From Hymenobacter plasmatis (lineage in GTDB: Bacteria; Bacteroidota; Bacteroidia; Cytophagales; Hymenobacteraceae), in the NCBI RefSeq assembly GCF_020711255.1, contig NZ_JAJFAW010000002.1, positions 124,001 through 188,000 of the forward strand: a stretch of 64,000 nucleotides of DNA, written 5' to 3'. Positions 16,945-28,426 of the stretch are shown here, piece after piece (position 1 is the stretch's first letter; each line of letters starts with the position of its first letter). The notes beneath the pieces are model-generated. The model was not told where the DNA came from, searched no databases, and saw nothing but the letters and a program-made list of their open reading frames with translations. The position numbers were made by a program, and so were the translations under genes.

Positions 16945-17796
16945 CTACTCGCCCGCCGGGAAATCGGCCGCTTCGCCCACCTGGGCGTACTGCTCCAGCT
17001 CCTTGCTGATGCTGGCGAACTTCTCGCGGGCACCTTTCACGGCGGCTTTGCCCAAGGGCAGGTGCAGCGGTGGGTTTTCCAGCTGCACCACGTCGTACAT
17101 GGCCTTGGCGGCGCGCACGGGGTCACCGGGCTGGCTGCCGCTGTAGCCCTGAATGCCGCGGAGATTCTCGCCCACCGTCGGTTGGTAATCGTCGATTTTG
17201 GTGTCGGCGATGGTGGCCGATTCGCCGGCCCACTTGGTGCGGAAGCCGCTTGGCTCAATATTGGTGACTTTGATGCCCAACGGCCCCACCTGCTGGCTCA
17301 GGCTTTCGCCAATGGCTTCGAGGGCAAACTTGCTGGCGTTGTAGATGCCCACGCCGGGGAAAGTTTTCAGGCCGCCGATGCTGGTGATGTTTAGCACGTG
17401 GCCCGAGCGGCGCTCGCGCAGGTGCGGCAGTACGGCCCGCAGCACGTGCAAGGCCCCAAACACGTTCACGTCGAACTGCCGCTGCACTTCTTCGGCGGGC
17501 ACTTCTTCGATGCTGCCCATGGAGCCGTAGCCGGCGTTGTTCACCACCACGTCGAGGTGGCCAAAATGGGCAATGGCCTCGGCCACGGCTGTTTTCACCT
17601 GGGCTTCGTTGGTCACGTCGCATACTACGCCGAAGGTGCGGCCCGCCTCCCGGGCCGTAAACTCCTGGGCTTGCTCGGGCTTGCGGAACGTAGCGGCCAC
17701 GCTGTCACCTTTCTCGAGGACATAAGCGGCCAGCGCTTCGCCAAAGCCGGAAGATGCGCCGGTGATAAACCAGGTTTTTGAAGAGGAATCAGACAT
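16945..17796 (-). CDS. Short-chain dehydrogenase/reductase
   Basis: Classical SDR of 283 residues: cofactor motif TGASSGFG (12-19), NNAG in LDVVVNNAGYG (81-91), catalytic Ser139, Tyr152 and Lys156 (IYNASKFALEAIGESL). Asp60-Val61 after the second strand and the TFRKP segment leave NAD versus NADP undecided. The branch is the oxidoreductases that act on unknown alcohols or ketones (similar to retinol-dehydrogenase-like bacterial SDRs). The substrate cannot be assigned. It is divergent from the secreted esterase at 17945. Confidence 0.88.
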   Translation of the reverse strand: MSDSSSKTWFITGASSGFGEALAAYVLEKGDSVAATFRKPEQAQEFTAREAGRTFGVVCDVTNEAQVKTAVAEAIAHFGHLDVVVNNAGYGSMGSIEEVPAEEVQRQFDVNVFGALHVLRAVLPHLRERRSGHVLNITSIGGLKTFPGVGIYNASKFALEAIGESLSQQVGPLGIKVTNIEPSGFRTKWAGESATIADTKIDDYQPTVGENLRGIQGYSGSQPGDPVRAAKAMYDVVQLENPPLHLPLGKAAVKGAREKFASISKELEQYAQVGEAADFPAGE

Positions 17797-17891
17797 AATA
17801 ACGGGCTTTGAAATGGTAGCCGCTAAGACGGATTATTGAGCTGAATTGTTTGCGCCAGTCCGCCAAGCGGGCTTGCCTACGTCCGGTTCGG

Positions 17892-17899
17892 TACCTTCG
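17892..17899 (+). promoter_or_regulatory. Probable -7 element of the esterase gene
   Basis: TACCTTCG, one base from TAnnTTTG, 45 bases before the ATG at 17945. The same TACCTTCG variant occurs before the last gene in the window (63770). Confidence 0.45.
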
Positions 17900-17944
17900 C
17901 GCCTCGCAAAATCCCACCCTTTCCTCTCGTACGCTGTTAGCTCT

Positions 17945-20924
<2,980 letters not shown>

Positions 20925-20953
20925 GCGCGCCCAAAACCCGCTTTGGACACTTA

Positions 20954-20990
20954 CGGGCAACGTCGGCTTCGGCTGGCGTTGCCCGTTGCG
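20954..20990 (+). terminator. Possible guaB terminator
   Basis: Stem CGGGCAACG (20954-20962) with CGTTGCCCG (20977-20985). It is followed by TTGCG rather than a clean T-run. Confidence 0.5.
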
Positions 20991-21056
20991 TTTGCGCAGC
21001 AATGGGTAAGGCAATTTTGCATGGCTGATTGTATCTTGCATGCCGATTGAGCGTCA

Positions 21057-23204
21057 GTGAAGACGCGGCGGGCTGGTGCGCTTGTGTTTTTCCTGGTTTT
21101 GTCTGTGCCTAAACGCTTACTCTCGCTTCTGTTGCCTTTTAGCCTGCTTAGTTGGGTGCTGCTGCTCCTTAGTGCGCTCAGCCACTCGGGAGCGGGCCCG
21201 TGGCTGGGCAACTGGCCGGAATGGACCACGCAGCTGACCCAGGCCGCTTTTGTGCTGGGCGTTTTTCTATATTATCGGTACCAGCCGTCGCCACTCGAGG
21301 GGCAGGCCTTTGTGCCGCTGCTGCGGCGCTTGCTGTTGGGTCCCGGCTTGCTGGCGCTGGGCTGCGTGGCGCTGCACCTGGTGGAGCGGCTGGCGAAAGA
21401 CGAGCCCGTCTTCAGCAACAACAGCGTATTCTTTACCAGCATCTACACGCTGAACCTGGGGCTGTTCGTGATTTTTCTGGCCCGTACCAACTACGCGTGG
21501 CGGGCGCTGGTATTGTTCCGTTCTACGTCCCATCTCCAGCGCGAATGGACGGCGTTTGAGGTGGCACTGGGCGCTACCCTGCTGTTTCGCCTGTTGGGCG
21601 TGAACCCGCCCAACTACATCGGCATTCCGCTGGTGGTCTTGCTAGGTTTGTACGGCATCTACCTCAGCGGCCACCAGAAGTGGGTGGCCTACCTCAGCCA
21701 GCGCGACAAGTGGAACGCCGTGCTGCTGCAGGCGGCCCTGTTGTTTGGGGTGCTGATTTTTGTGCAGTACTTCCGCATCACGCAGGTCGACCCGCAGCTT
21801 ATTGCGCCACAGCCGCAGTATGCCTTTCTATTGCTCACCGCTTTCTTTTCGGCCTTTTATGCGCTAATGGGGTTGCTGGTCACGTTTTTCAACATGCCCA
21901 TTGCCGACATCATCGACCAGCGGCGTAATGAAATTCTGCGCCTGCAGCGCCTCACCCAGATTATTCAGCGCGGCCAGACATCGGCCGAGGTTTACAACAT
22001 TCTGCTGGAGTCGGCGGTGCAAACCGTGCAGGCCGAGGCCGCGTGGCTGGACCTGGACCCGGGCCACGCCGGCGTCGACGCTTCAGAAGCCACGTTCTAC
22101 TACAACCTGCAGCCCGAGCAGGCCAACTCTCTGCGGGAGCTGCTCAAGGGCCACGAATTGCCGGAAGGCGAGTTCATCACCAACGACCTGAACGTGCGGC
22201 CGGGCTTTACGGGGCTGCCGCAGGCGTTTCGGTCGTTGCTGCAGCTGCCGCTACGCGGGCTGCACTACAACTACGGCATGCTCCACTTGCTGAAAGTGGA
22301 GCCCCACACCTTCGACCGCGAGGACCTCAACATTCTGCAGACCTTCACCAGCCAGGCGGTGCTCAGCATCGAAAACCTGGAGCTGGTGCGCACCTCGCTC
22401 GAAAACCAGCGCACCCAGGAAGAGCTGAAAATCGCCTCGCAGGTGCAAGACAGCCTCATTCCAAAAAACCTGCCTACCGACAACTGGTTTGAAATCAGCT
22501 CGCACTCGCTGGCGGCGAAAGAGGTAGGCGGTGACTTCTACGACTTCCTGCACCTGCCGGGCCGGCGGCTGGCCGTCATCATCGGCGACGTGAGCGGCAA
22601 GGGCGTGACGGCCGCCTTCCACATGGCCCAGATGAAAGGCATTTTCCATGCGCTGATGCAGGAAAATCCGCTGGCCAAGAACGAGCGCGACAAGTTCCCA
22701 GTGCCCAGTCGGTTTATGGCGCAGGCCAACACTGCCCTCTCCCACTGCCTGGAACGGTCGTCGTTCATCACCTCGTCGCTCTACATCATCGACTACGAGC
22801 AGGGCGGCTTCGTCTTTGCCCGCGCCGGGCACTGCCACACGCTGTACTACCACGCCCTGCGCGAGGAGGTTTTCTACTTCGAATCGACGGGCCTCGGCCT
22901 AGGCATTATCCGGAACGAGACCTACGAGAAGCACATCAAAAACCAGTTTTACGACTACAGCCCCGGCGACGTGATGGTGATATACACCGACGGCATCGTG
23001 GAGGCGCGGGGCGCCGGGGGCGCCGAGTACGGCGAAGACCGCCTGAAGCTGCGCCTGGAAGAAAGTTATTTCCAGGATGCCGAGAGCATTAAGTCGTTTA
23101 TTCTGAACGACCTGAACGGCTTCACCCACGGCTACCCCATCCACGATGACCAGACCCTGCTGGTTATAAAATTCAAGTCGGCTCAACCCCCACTGTTAGC
23201 CTGA
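21057..23204 (+). CDS. Membrane-bound PP2C/SpoIIE-type serine phosphatase with GAF domain (RsbU-like)
   Basis: A 715-residue protein. Residues ~15-285 are hydrophobic with about eight membrane segments; a short coiled segment (DIIDQRRNEILRLQRLTQII) leads into a GAF domain (~300-440); the C-terminal ~230 residues are a SpoIIE-type PP2C phosphatase with metal-binding VGGDFYDF, GDVSGKGV, ARAGHCH and VIYTDGIVEA. It would dephosphorylate the STAS protein encoded directly downstream. The frame opens with GTG at 21057; a GTG at 21105 (VPKRLLSLLL) just before the first helix is an alternative. Gap to the STAS gene is only 15 bases, so one operon. Confidence 0.9.
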   Translation: MKTRRAGALVFFLVLSVPKRLLSLLLPFSLLSWVLLLLSALSHSGAGPWLGNWPEWTTQLTQAAFVLGVFLYYRYQPSPLEGQAFVPLLRRLLLGPGLLALGCVALHLVERLAKDEPVFSNNSVFFTSIYTLNLGLFVIFLARTNYAWRALVLFRSTSHLQREWTAFEVALGATLLFRLLGVNPPNYIGIPLVVLLGLYGIYLSGHQKWVAYLSQRDKWNAVLLQAALLFGVLIFVQYFRITQVDPQLIAPQPQYAFLLLTAFFSAFYALMGLLVTFFNMPIADIIDQRRNEILRLQRLTQIIQRGQTSAEVYNILLESAVQTVQAEAAWLDLDPGHAGVDASEATFYYNLQPEQANSLRELLKGHELPEGEFITNDLNVRPGFTGLPQAFRSLLQLPLRGLHYNYGMLHLLKVEPHTFDREDLNILQTFTSQAVLSIENLELVRTSLENQRTQEELKIASQVQDSLIPKNLPTDNWFEISSHSLAAKEVGGDFYDFLHLPGRRLAVIIGDVSGKGVTAAFHMAQMKGIFHALMQENPLAKNERDKFPVPSRFMAQANTALSHCLERSSFITSSLYIIDYEQGGFVFARAGHCHTLYYHALREEVFYFESTGLGLGIIRNETYEKHIKNQFYDYSPGDVMVIYTDGIVEARGAGGAEYGEDRLKLRLEESYFQDAESIKSFILNDLNGFTHGYPIHDDQTLLVIKFKSAQPPLLA

Positions 23205-23219
23205 CGTATCGCCCTCATT

Positions 23220-23549
23220 ATGAAAGTTACCGCCCAACCCTCCGCCGATACCCTCACCCTCCTGCTGGACGGTGAGCTGGATGCTAGCTCCGCTATTGTT
23301 CTTGATACTGAGCTCGCTAAACCAGACATTCTCAACTACCGCAAGGTGCTGGTCGACTGCGCCAAGCTCAGCTACATTTCCTCGGCTGGCCTGGGCGTAT
23401 TCATTTCCCACTTGCAGCGCTTTCAGGATGCCAACGTAAAGCTGATATTCTTCAACATGCAAGAGAAGGTATTCAACGTATTTGAAATTCTTGGGCTCGA
23501 TGCCCTCATGACCATCGTTCCCAGCGCCACCGAAGCAGAAGCCGCTTAA
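23220..23549 (+). CDS. STAS-domain anti-sigma-factor antagonist (RsbV-like)
   Basis: A 109-residue single STAS domain (MKVTAQPSADTLTLLLDGEL). The phosphorylation site region is VDCAKLSYISSAGLGVFISH with Ser54 or Ser55 as acceptor, the hallmark of anti-anti-sigma factors. In the unphosphorylated form such proteins bind their kinase partner and free its target. It sits 15 bases after the phosphatase gene and is followed by the kinase gene across a heptanucleotide palindrome, giving phosphatase, antagonist and kinase in order. Confidence 0.92.
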   Translation: MKVTAQPSADTLTLLLDGELDASSAIVLDTELAKPDILNYRKVLVDCAKLSYISSAGLGVFISHLQRFQDANVKLIFFNMQEKVFNVFEILGLDALMTIVPSATEAEAA

Positions 23550-23553
23550 AAAA

Positions 23554-23648
23554 GTGTTGGATGTTGAGGGTTGAATGTTGAGCTAATTAGGATTTCATCG
23601 TCCTTCCTTCTGCTCAACACATTCACCCAACATTCAACCCTAACACTC
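23554..23648. repeat. Heptanucleotide palindrome inside the RsbV/RsbW-like operon
   Basis: Left arm units TTGGATG, TTGAGGG, TTGAATG, TTGAGCT (23557-23584). Right arm units ATTCACC, CAACATT, CAACCCT, AACACTC (23621-23648), pairing with the left. It begins four bases after the STAS stop and ends 12 bases before the kinase GTG start. Confidence 0.85.
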
Positions 23649-23660
23649 AAAACTTTCGAA

Positions 23661-24074
23661 GTGAAATCTGCGCTCCGCATTGCTTGTTCCCGCAGCCACC
23701 TCCAGCAGGTGCGGGACTTCGTGCGGAATTACCTCAGCAGCCGGCAGCTGCCCGAAATCACGGTCAACCAAGTGGTGCTGGCCGTAGACGAGGTAGTGGC
23801 CAATTTCATTATCCACGCCAACGGCGAAGACGAGACCCAGTTTCTGGACCTCAAGCTGCAGCTCGATGACCACGAGCTGAACGTGGAAATTGCCGACAAC
23901 GGCGACACCATCTTCCTGCCCGCGCCCCACCAAAGCCCCGACTTGCGCGACTTCATTCGCCAGGGCCGTAAGGGCGGCATGGGCATGACGCTTGTGAACC
24001 GGCTCATGGACAAAGTCGAGTTCTTTACCCGCGGCAATCACACCGTCTGCCACCTAAGCAAGCACCTGGCCTAA
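23661..24074 (+). CDS. RsbW-like serine kinase (HATPase_c, anti-sigma type)
   Basis: A 137-residue GHKL ATPase: N-box VDEVVANFIIHAN with Asn48, G1 box VEIADNG (Asp79), G2 box GGMGMTLV (105-112). The family phosphorylates STAS antagonists and sequesters a target, classically a sigma factor. I choose GTG 23661 because the in-frame extension to 23571 is translated repeat sequence and family members start just before the RIACSRSHLQQVRDF-type helix. No sigma-factor gene is adjacent, so the output target is unknown. Terminator at 24103. Confidence 0.88.
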   Translation: MKSALRIACSRSHLQQVRDFVRNYLSSRQLPEITVNQVVLAVDEVVANFIIHANGEDETQFLDLKLQLDDHELNVEIADNGDTIFLPAPHQSPDLRDFIRQGRKGGMGMTLVNRLMDKVEFFTRGNHTVCHLSKHLA

Positions 24075-24102
24075 CGTCGGTGAACTGCGCCCACAGCCTC
24101 CC

Positions 24103-24162
24103 AACCGGTCCTGTTCAGCTTCCCAGCCCCCGGTTGGGCTGGCTGGGCAGGACCGGTTTTTA
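24103..24162 (+). terminator. Terminator after the RsbW-like gene
   Basis: AACCGGTCCTG (24103-24113) pairs with CAGGACCGGTT (24148-24158); an inner CCAGCCC/GGGCTGG pairing is also possible. A T-run follows. Confidence 0.8.
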
Positions 24163-24308
24163 TTTCAAAAACCGCCGCCTGCTCAGCTTGTCCTTTGGTC
24201 TTTCTGCTTTTTATTGTGATTAAACCCGGGCTGAAGCTTTCTCTCGTCACTTACTGTGGGGCGCTTGCAGCGGTAGCCGGACTTGCTGCTTTACCTCCGG
24301 AAAATAGT

Positions 24309-24316
24309 TAATTTTG
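24309..24316 (+). promoter_or_regulatory. -7 promoter element of the PPIase operon
   Basis: TAATTTTG, perfect TAnnTTTG, 67 bases before the ATG at 24384. A second near-match, TACTTTTA, follows at 24323. Confidence 0.6.
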
Positions 24317-24383
24317 CATCGGTACTTTTATGCCCGCGCGGCCCGCTTCTTCCCGCTTGCCGCAATCGTCTCTTACTTTTTAT

Positions 24384-26702
24384 ATGCACAAACGCATTCT
24401 GTACGCCGGCGCTGCCGCCGTTACGCTGCTGGCTGGATGCCAGGCTTCTAAACCGGCTGCTTCGGCCTCCACGGCTTCGCCCGCGGCTGGGCCCGCCGTC
24501 GAAACCCTGGGCAACTACCCGGTGCCGGCCAATGAGTTTGCCTACGTGTACCGCAAGAACAACAGCTCGGCGCCCGACTTTGGCACCCGCCAAAGCGTGA
24601 CCGACTACCTGGACCTGTACACCAACTTCCGGCTCAAGGTGCTGGAAGCCGAGCAGAAAGGCCTGGATACCACGCAGGCGTTCAAGCGCGAGCTCGACGG
24701 CTACCGGCAGCAGCTCTCGCTGCCCTACCTCACGGAGAAAAGCGTGACCGACCAGCTGGTGCGCGAAGCCTACGACCGCATGAGCCAGGAGGTGAACGCC
24801 TCGCACATCCTCATTCGCGTGGCGCCCGATGCCACGCCGCAGGACACGCTGGCCGCGTACAAAAAGATTGAGGGCATCCGCCAGCAGGCGCTGGGCGGCG
24901 CCGATTTTGCGCAGCTGGCCCGCACCCTAAGCGAAGACCCCTCGGCGAAGGAAAACGCGGGCAAGTTGGGCTACTTCACGGCCATGCAGATGGTGTACCC
25001 ATTTGAGTCGGCGGCCTACAAAACGCCCGTGGGCCAGGTGTCGGCCCCCATTCGCACGCGCTTCGGCTACCACATCATCAAGGTCAATGACAAGCGGGCC
25101 GCACAGGGCGAAATCAAGGTGGCCCACCTTATGATTCGGATGAACGCCAACGCGGCCAAGTCCGACTCGCTCACTGCCAAGAAGAAAGTGGATGAATTGT
25201 ACAGCCGCCTGAAGAAGGGCGAAAACTGGGACAAGCTCGTGGCTCAATTTTCGGAGGATGCCGGCTCGGCTGCCAACGGCGGCGAGCTGCCGCCCTTCGG
25301 CACGGGCCGCATGATTCCCTCCTTCGAGGAAGTGGCCTTTAAGCTGCAAAAGCCTGGCGACATTTCGGCCCCGGTGCAAACGCCCTACGGCTGGCACATC
25401 ATCAAGCTGATTGAGAAGCAGCCGGTGCCCAAGTTTGCCGACATGGAAGCTTCGCTGAAAAGCAAGGTGGCCAAGGACTCGCGCTCCGAGCTCAACAAAG
25501 CTGCTTTCCTGAAGCGCGTGCGGCAGGAAGACAAGTTTGTGGAAATTCCAGCTGCTAAAACCTACGTTTTCAGCAAGGCTGATACCGCGCTGGTAGCCGG
25601 CCGCTTTAAGTACGCGGCGCCGGCCGCGGGCACCAAGGCCGGCAAAGGCGCCGTAAACGACAACTCGCCCCTGTTCACCATTATGGGCAAGCCCTATACG
25701 GTGAAGGACTTCCTGACCTATGTGCAGCAGAACCAGCGGCCCCGCACCGGCGCGCAGCCCTCGTTTGCCATGCAGCAGCTCTACGAGCAGTACGTGGAGC
25801 AGTCGCTGACCGACTTTGAGAAGAGCAGCCTCGAAAACAAGTACGAAGACTACCGCATGCTGGTAAAGGAGTACCGCGACGGCATCCTGCTCTTCCAGTT
25901 GATGGACGAGAAGGTGTGGAGCAAAGCCATTGAGGACACGGTGGGCCTGAAGAAGTACTTCGCCGCCAACCAGGCCAAGTACCAGTGGGACCAGCGCGTG
26001 CAGGGCACCGTGGTGAGTGCCGCCACGCCCGCCCTGCTAGCCCGTGTGCAGAAAGAGCTGAAAGCCGGCCGCTTCCAGGTTACCCGGAACGTGCCCAAAA
26101 CGGCGCCGTTCGGCACCGGCACCGCCTCGCCGAGCAAAGCCGGGGGTAATGCCCTGGCCGACATAGCCAAGCGCATGTTGCAGGACACCCTGGCCCGCGT
26201 AACATTCACAGGCCGCGTGAAGAAAGGCGAAAAGGCTAGCCTAGCCCGCGCCCGCGCCGATGCCGCCGCCAAGTACTTGCAGACGCAGGGCGTGCCGGCC
26301 CGCCGCATCAGCAAAACAGTGCAGGCTGCTCCGGCGGCCGAGGGCAGCGTACAGATTGGGCTGGTTACGGGGAACCCCGCCGCCATCGAATCGGAAATGA
26401 ACGAGAAGAACCCGCTGTCGGTGCAAATCACGCAGCGCGTGTTCCAGAAAGGCGACAACAAGCTGGTGGATGAGCTCATGGCCAAGGGCCCCGGCACCTA
26501 CACCGTGCAGAAAGACGGCCGCTACAACGCTGTGACCATCGAGAAAATCCTGCCGGCCGGCCCCAAAACCCTGGCCGAAGCCCGCGGCCAGGCCACTTCC
26601 GACTACCAGACTTACCTGGAGAAGGAATGGATTAATGAGTTGCGCACTGCGCGCCCGGTGAAGGTGAACGAGGGCGAGGTAAACAAGCTCATAACTAAAT
26701 AA
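24384..26702 (+). CDS. Parvulin-type peptidyl-prolyl isomerase lipoprotein
   Basis: A 772-residue periplasmic foldase. The N-terminus MHKRILYAGAAAVTLLAGCQ ends in lipobox LAGC, so it is a lipoprotein; this decides ATG 24384 over an in-frame ATG at 24330. Two parvulin domains are visible, about 137-232 (NASHILIRV ... FGYHIIKVND) and 240-345 (KVAHLMIRM ... YGWHIIKLIE). The long C-terminal region is helical and basic; near residues 590-650 the string TGRVKKGEKASLARARADA followed by AKYLQTQGVPARRISK resembles the second half of an OmpA-like peptidoglycan-binding domain. It precedes a SurA-like gene and MoxR. No frame disruption is seen. Confidence 0.9.
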   Translation: MHKRILYAGAAAVTLLAGCQASKPAASASTASPAAGPAVETLGNYPVPANEFAYVYRKNNSSAPDFGTRQSVTDYLDLYTNFRLKVLEAEQKGLDTTQAFKRELDGYRQQLSLPYLTEKSVTDQLVREAYDRMSQEVNASHILIRVAPDATPQDTLAAYKKIEGIRQQALGGADFAQLARTLSEDPSAKENAGKLGYFTAMQMVYPFESAAYKTPVGQVSAPIRTRFGYHIIKVNDKRAAQGEIKVAHLMIRMNANAAKSDSLTAKKKVDELYSRLKKGENWDKLVAQFSEDAGSAANGGELPPFGTGRMIPSFEEVAFKLQKPGDISAPVQTPYGWHIIKLIEKQPVPKFADMEASLKSKVAKDSRSELNKAAFLKRVRQEDKFVEIPAAKTYVFSKADTALVAGRFKYAAPAAGTKAGKGAVNDNSPLFTIMGKPYTVKDFLTYVQQNQRPRTGAQPSFAMQQLYEQYVEQSLTDFEKSSLENKYEDYRMLVKEYRDGILLFQLMDEKVWSKAIEDTVGLKKYFAANQAKYQWDQRVQGTVVSAATPALLARVQKELKAGRFQVTRNVPKTAPFGTGTASPSKAGGNALADIAKRMLQDTLARVTFTGRVKKGEKASLARARADAAAKYLQTQGVPARRISKTVQAAPAAEGSVQIGLVTGNPAAIESEMNEKNPLSVQITQRVFQKGDNKLVDELMAKGPGTYTVQKDGRYNAVTIEKILPAGPKTLAEARGQATSDYQTYLEKEWINELRTARPVKVNEGEVNKLITK

Positions 26703-26712
26703 AGCCCGGGCT

Positions 26713-26787
26713 GGCCCGGCAGCGCGAAGCGGCGTTTCGGCTCCCTACGGCCGTGGGGGCCGAAACGCCGCTTCGCGCTGCCGGGCC
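26713..26787. repeat. Perfect 29-bp inverted repeat
   Basis: Arms 26713-26741 and 26759-26787 are exact reverse complements (core AGCGCGAAGCGGCGTTTCGG), with a 17-base loop that itself holds CGGCCG. It begins ten bases after the foldase stop. No T-run follows, so it is not a typical terminator. Confidence 0.92.
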
Positions 26788-26929
26788 GCTGCAACCTTCT
26801 AGGCCGGCGCGGGCTCCTTGTTTTTGTCTGCCAACGGATTTATCGTGAAATTTGTGGGCTTGTTCGCGCGTTATGCGTGCACGGCTCAAGCTCCCGGCAT
26901 TTGGCCGGCCGGCTTTACACTACTACCCT

Positions 26930-28321
26930 ATGCTTTTTAAAGTGAATCGCGCTGCGGCGTCGGCCCTGCTTACGCTGCTGTTGCTACTGGGCTTTGCCCC
27001 CACTTCCCAAGCCCAGCTGGGCATTACCCGCACCAAAGGCCAGCAGCTGCTCGACGGCATTGTGGTGAAGGTGGACAACCAGATTGTGCTACAGTCCGAT
27101 GTGGAAAACATCTACTCCCAGGAAGTGGCCCGCGCCGAAGGCAAGCCCCTGCCGCCGGACTTGAAATGCAAAATCCTGCAGAGCCTGGTGCTGAACAAGC
27201 TCATGCTGGCCCGCGCCGAAGTCGACTCCGTGACGGTGGACGACAAGCAGGTGAACAGCGAGGTAGACCGCCGCATGGCCTACTTCGTGCAGCAGATTGG
27301 TTCCGAAAAGCGCCTTGAAGAGCAATACAACAAGCCTATCAAGGCGCTGAAGGACGACCTGCGGCCGCAAATCAAAGACCAGCTCACGCAGCAGAAAATG
27401 CAGGAAACCATCACCGGTAAGGTGGCAGTGACCCCGCGCGAAGTGGCTCAATATTTCAGCAAGGTGCCCAAGGACAGCTTGCCCTACTTCAGCACCGAGG
27501 TGGAAGTGGGCCAGATTGTGGTACCTGCCCAGGTGAACGAGAAGGCCAAGCAGGCTGCCATTGCCAAGCTCAACGACATCCGGGCGCAGGTGCTGGCCGG
27601 CGCCGACTTTGCCACCCTGGCCAAGCAGTACTCGCAGGACCCGGGCTCGGCCAAAGAAGGCGGCTACCTGGGCTTCTTCAAGCGCGGGGAGCTGGTGCCG
27701 GAGTACGAAGCGGCTTCGATGAAGCTGGAGCCGGGGCAGCTTTCGCCCGTAGTGCAGTCGCAGTTCGGCTTCCACCTTATTCAGTTTATTGAACGCAAGG
27801 GCAATACGTTTTCGACGCGCCACATCCTGCTCAAGCCCGAAACCGGCGCCGCCGATGCCAGCGAAGCTGCCAAGCTCCTGACCAAGCTGCGCCGCCAAAT
27901 CCTGTCCGACAGCATCAGCTTTGCCAAAGCGGCCAAAGACAATTCGGCGGACAAGTCCAGCGTCGGCAACGGCGGCCTGCTCCAGAACCGCCAGGACAGT
28001 GGCTCGCGCCTGCCCCTCGACAAGCTCGACCCGGCCATCTTCTTTACCATCGACACGATGAAGGTGGGCCACATCACCCCGCCCCTGCCTTACCGCACCG
28101 ACGACGGCAAGGACGCCATGCGTATTCTGTGGCTGAAGTCGAGCACCCCGCCTCACCAGGCCAACCTGCAGGAAGACTACCAGAAGATTGCCGCCGCGGC
28201 CCTGAACGAGAAGCGCAACAAGGCGCTCGACGAGTGGTTCCTGAAGAACCGCGGCACGGTGTACCTGGAAATTGCGCCGGAGTACGCCCAGTGCAAGGTG
28301 CTGGACGTGGCCGAACGCTAA
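26930..28321 (+). CDS. SurA-like periplasmic peptidyl-prolyl isomerase
   Basis: A 463-residue exported foldase of SurA layout: signal peptide (MLFKVNRAAASALLTLLLLL ... TSQAQ), N-terminal chaperone region opening with LLDGIVVKVDNQIVLQSDVE, parvulin domain 1 (~190-285, GQIVVPAQV ... FGFHLIQFIE) and parvulin domain 2 (~290-395, STRHILLKP). SurA proteins carry unfolded outer-membrane proteins through the periplasm. ATG 26930 starts the signal peptide. It follows another parvulin protein and precedes MoxR; this order recurs in Bacteroidota to my knowledge. A clean terminator-like hairpin follows the stop. Confidence 0.93.
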   Translation: MLFKVNRAAASALLTLLLLLGFAPTSQAQLGITRTKGQQLLDGIVVKVDNQIVLQSDVENIYSQEVARAEGKPLPPDLKCKILQSLVLNKLMLARAEVDSVTVDDKQVNSEVDRRMAYFVQQIGSEKRLEEQYNKPIKALKDDLRPQIKDQLTQQKMQETITGKVAVTPREVAQYFSKVPKDSLPYFSTEVEVGQIVVPAQVNEKAKQAAIAKLNDIRAQVLAGADFATLAKQYSQDPGSAKEGGYLGFFKRGELVPEYEAASMKLEPGQLSPVVQSQFGFHLIQFIERKGNTFSTRHILLKPETGAADASEAAKLLTKLRRQILSDSISFAKAAKDNSADKSSVGNGGLLQNRQDSGSRLPLDKLDPAIFFTIDTMKVGHITPPLPYRTDDGKDAMRILWLKSSTPPHQANLQEDYQKIAAAALNEKRNKALDEWFLKNRGTVYLEIAPEYAQCKVLDVAER

Positions 28322-28328
28322 ACCGCTG

Positions 28329-28356
28329 GCTAATGGCTGCGCGCCATTAGCTTTTT
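28329..28356 (+). terminator. Terminator after the SurA-like gene
   Basis: GCTAATGGC (28329-28337) pairs with GCCATTAGC (28343-28351), followed by TTTTT. Confidence 0.8.
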
Positions 28357-28383
28357 GTCTGGCCTCCGCTTTACTTTACTCTA

Positions 28384-28425
28384 CCAATAGCTAATGGTGT
28401 TCTGCCAATAGCTACTAGCTGAATC
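28384..28425. repeat. Heptanucleotide array abutting the MoxR start codon
   Basis: Six contiguous 7-base units: CCAATAG, CTAATGG, TGTTCTG, CCAATAG, CTACTAG, CTGAATC. The MoxR ATG follows one base later at 28427. The CTAATGG unit is related to the stem of the terminator at 28329-28351. Confidence 0.65.
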
Positions 28426-28426
28426 T

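Larger units (their letters stand above)
24075..24383. other. 309-base gap: terminator and promoter
   Basis: Holds a terminator (24103-24162) and, near its end, a perfect -7 element (24309-24316) for the foldase gene. A 31-codon GTG frame at 24216-24310 ends inside the promoter element and is not called. Confidence 0.7.

Noticed and set aside
23571-23660. N-terminal extension of the RsbW-like kinase
   Set aside because: It is translated heptad repeat, absent from the family; GTG 23661 fits better.
24216-24310. 31-codon GTG frame (hydrophobic) before the parvulin lipoprotein
   Set aside because: Overlaps the promoter element, no leader or homology support; likely chance.
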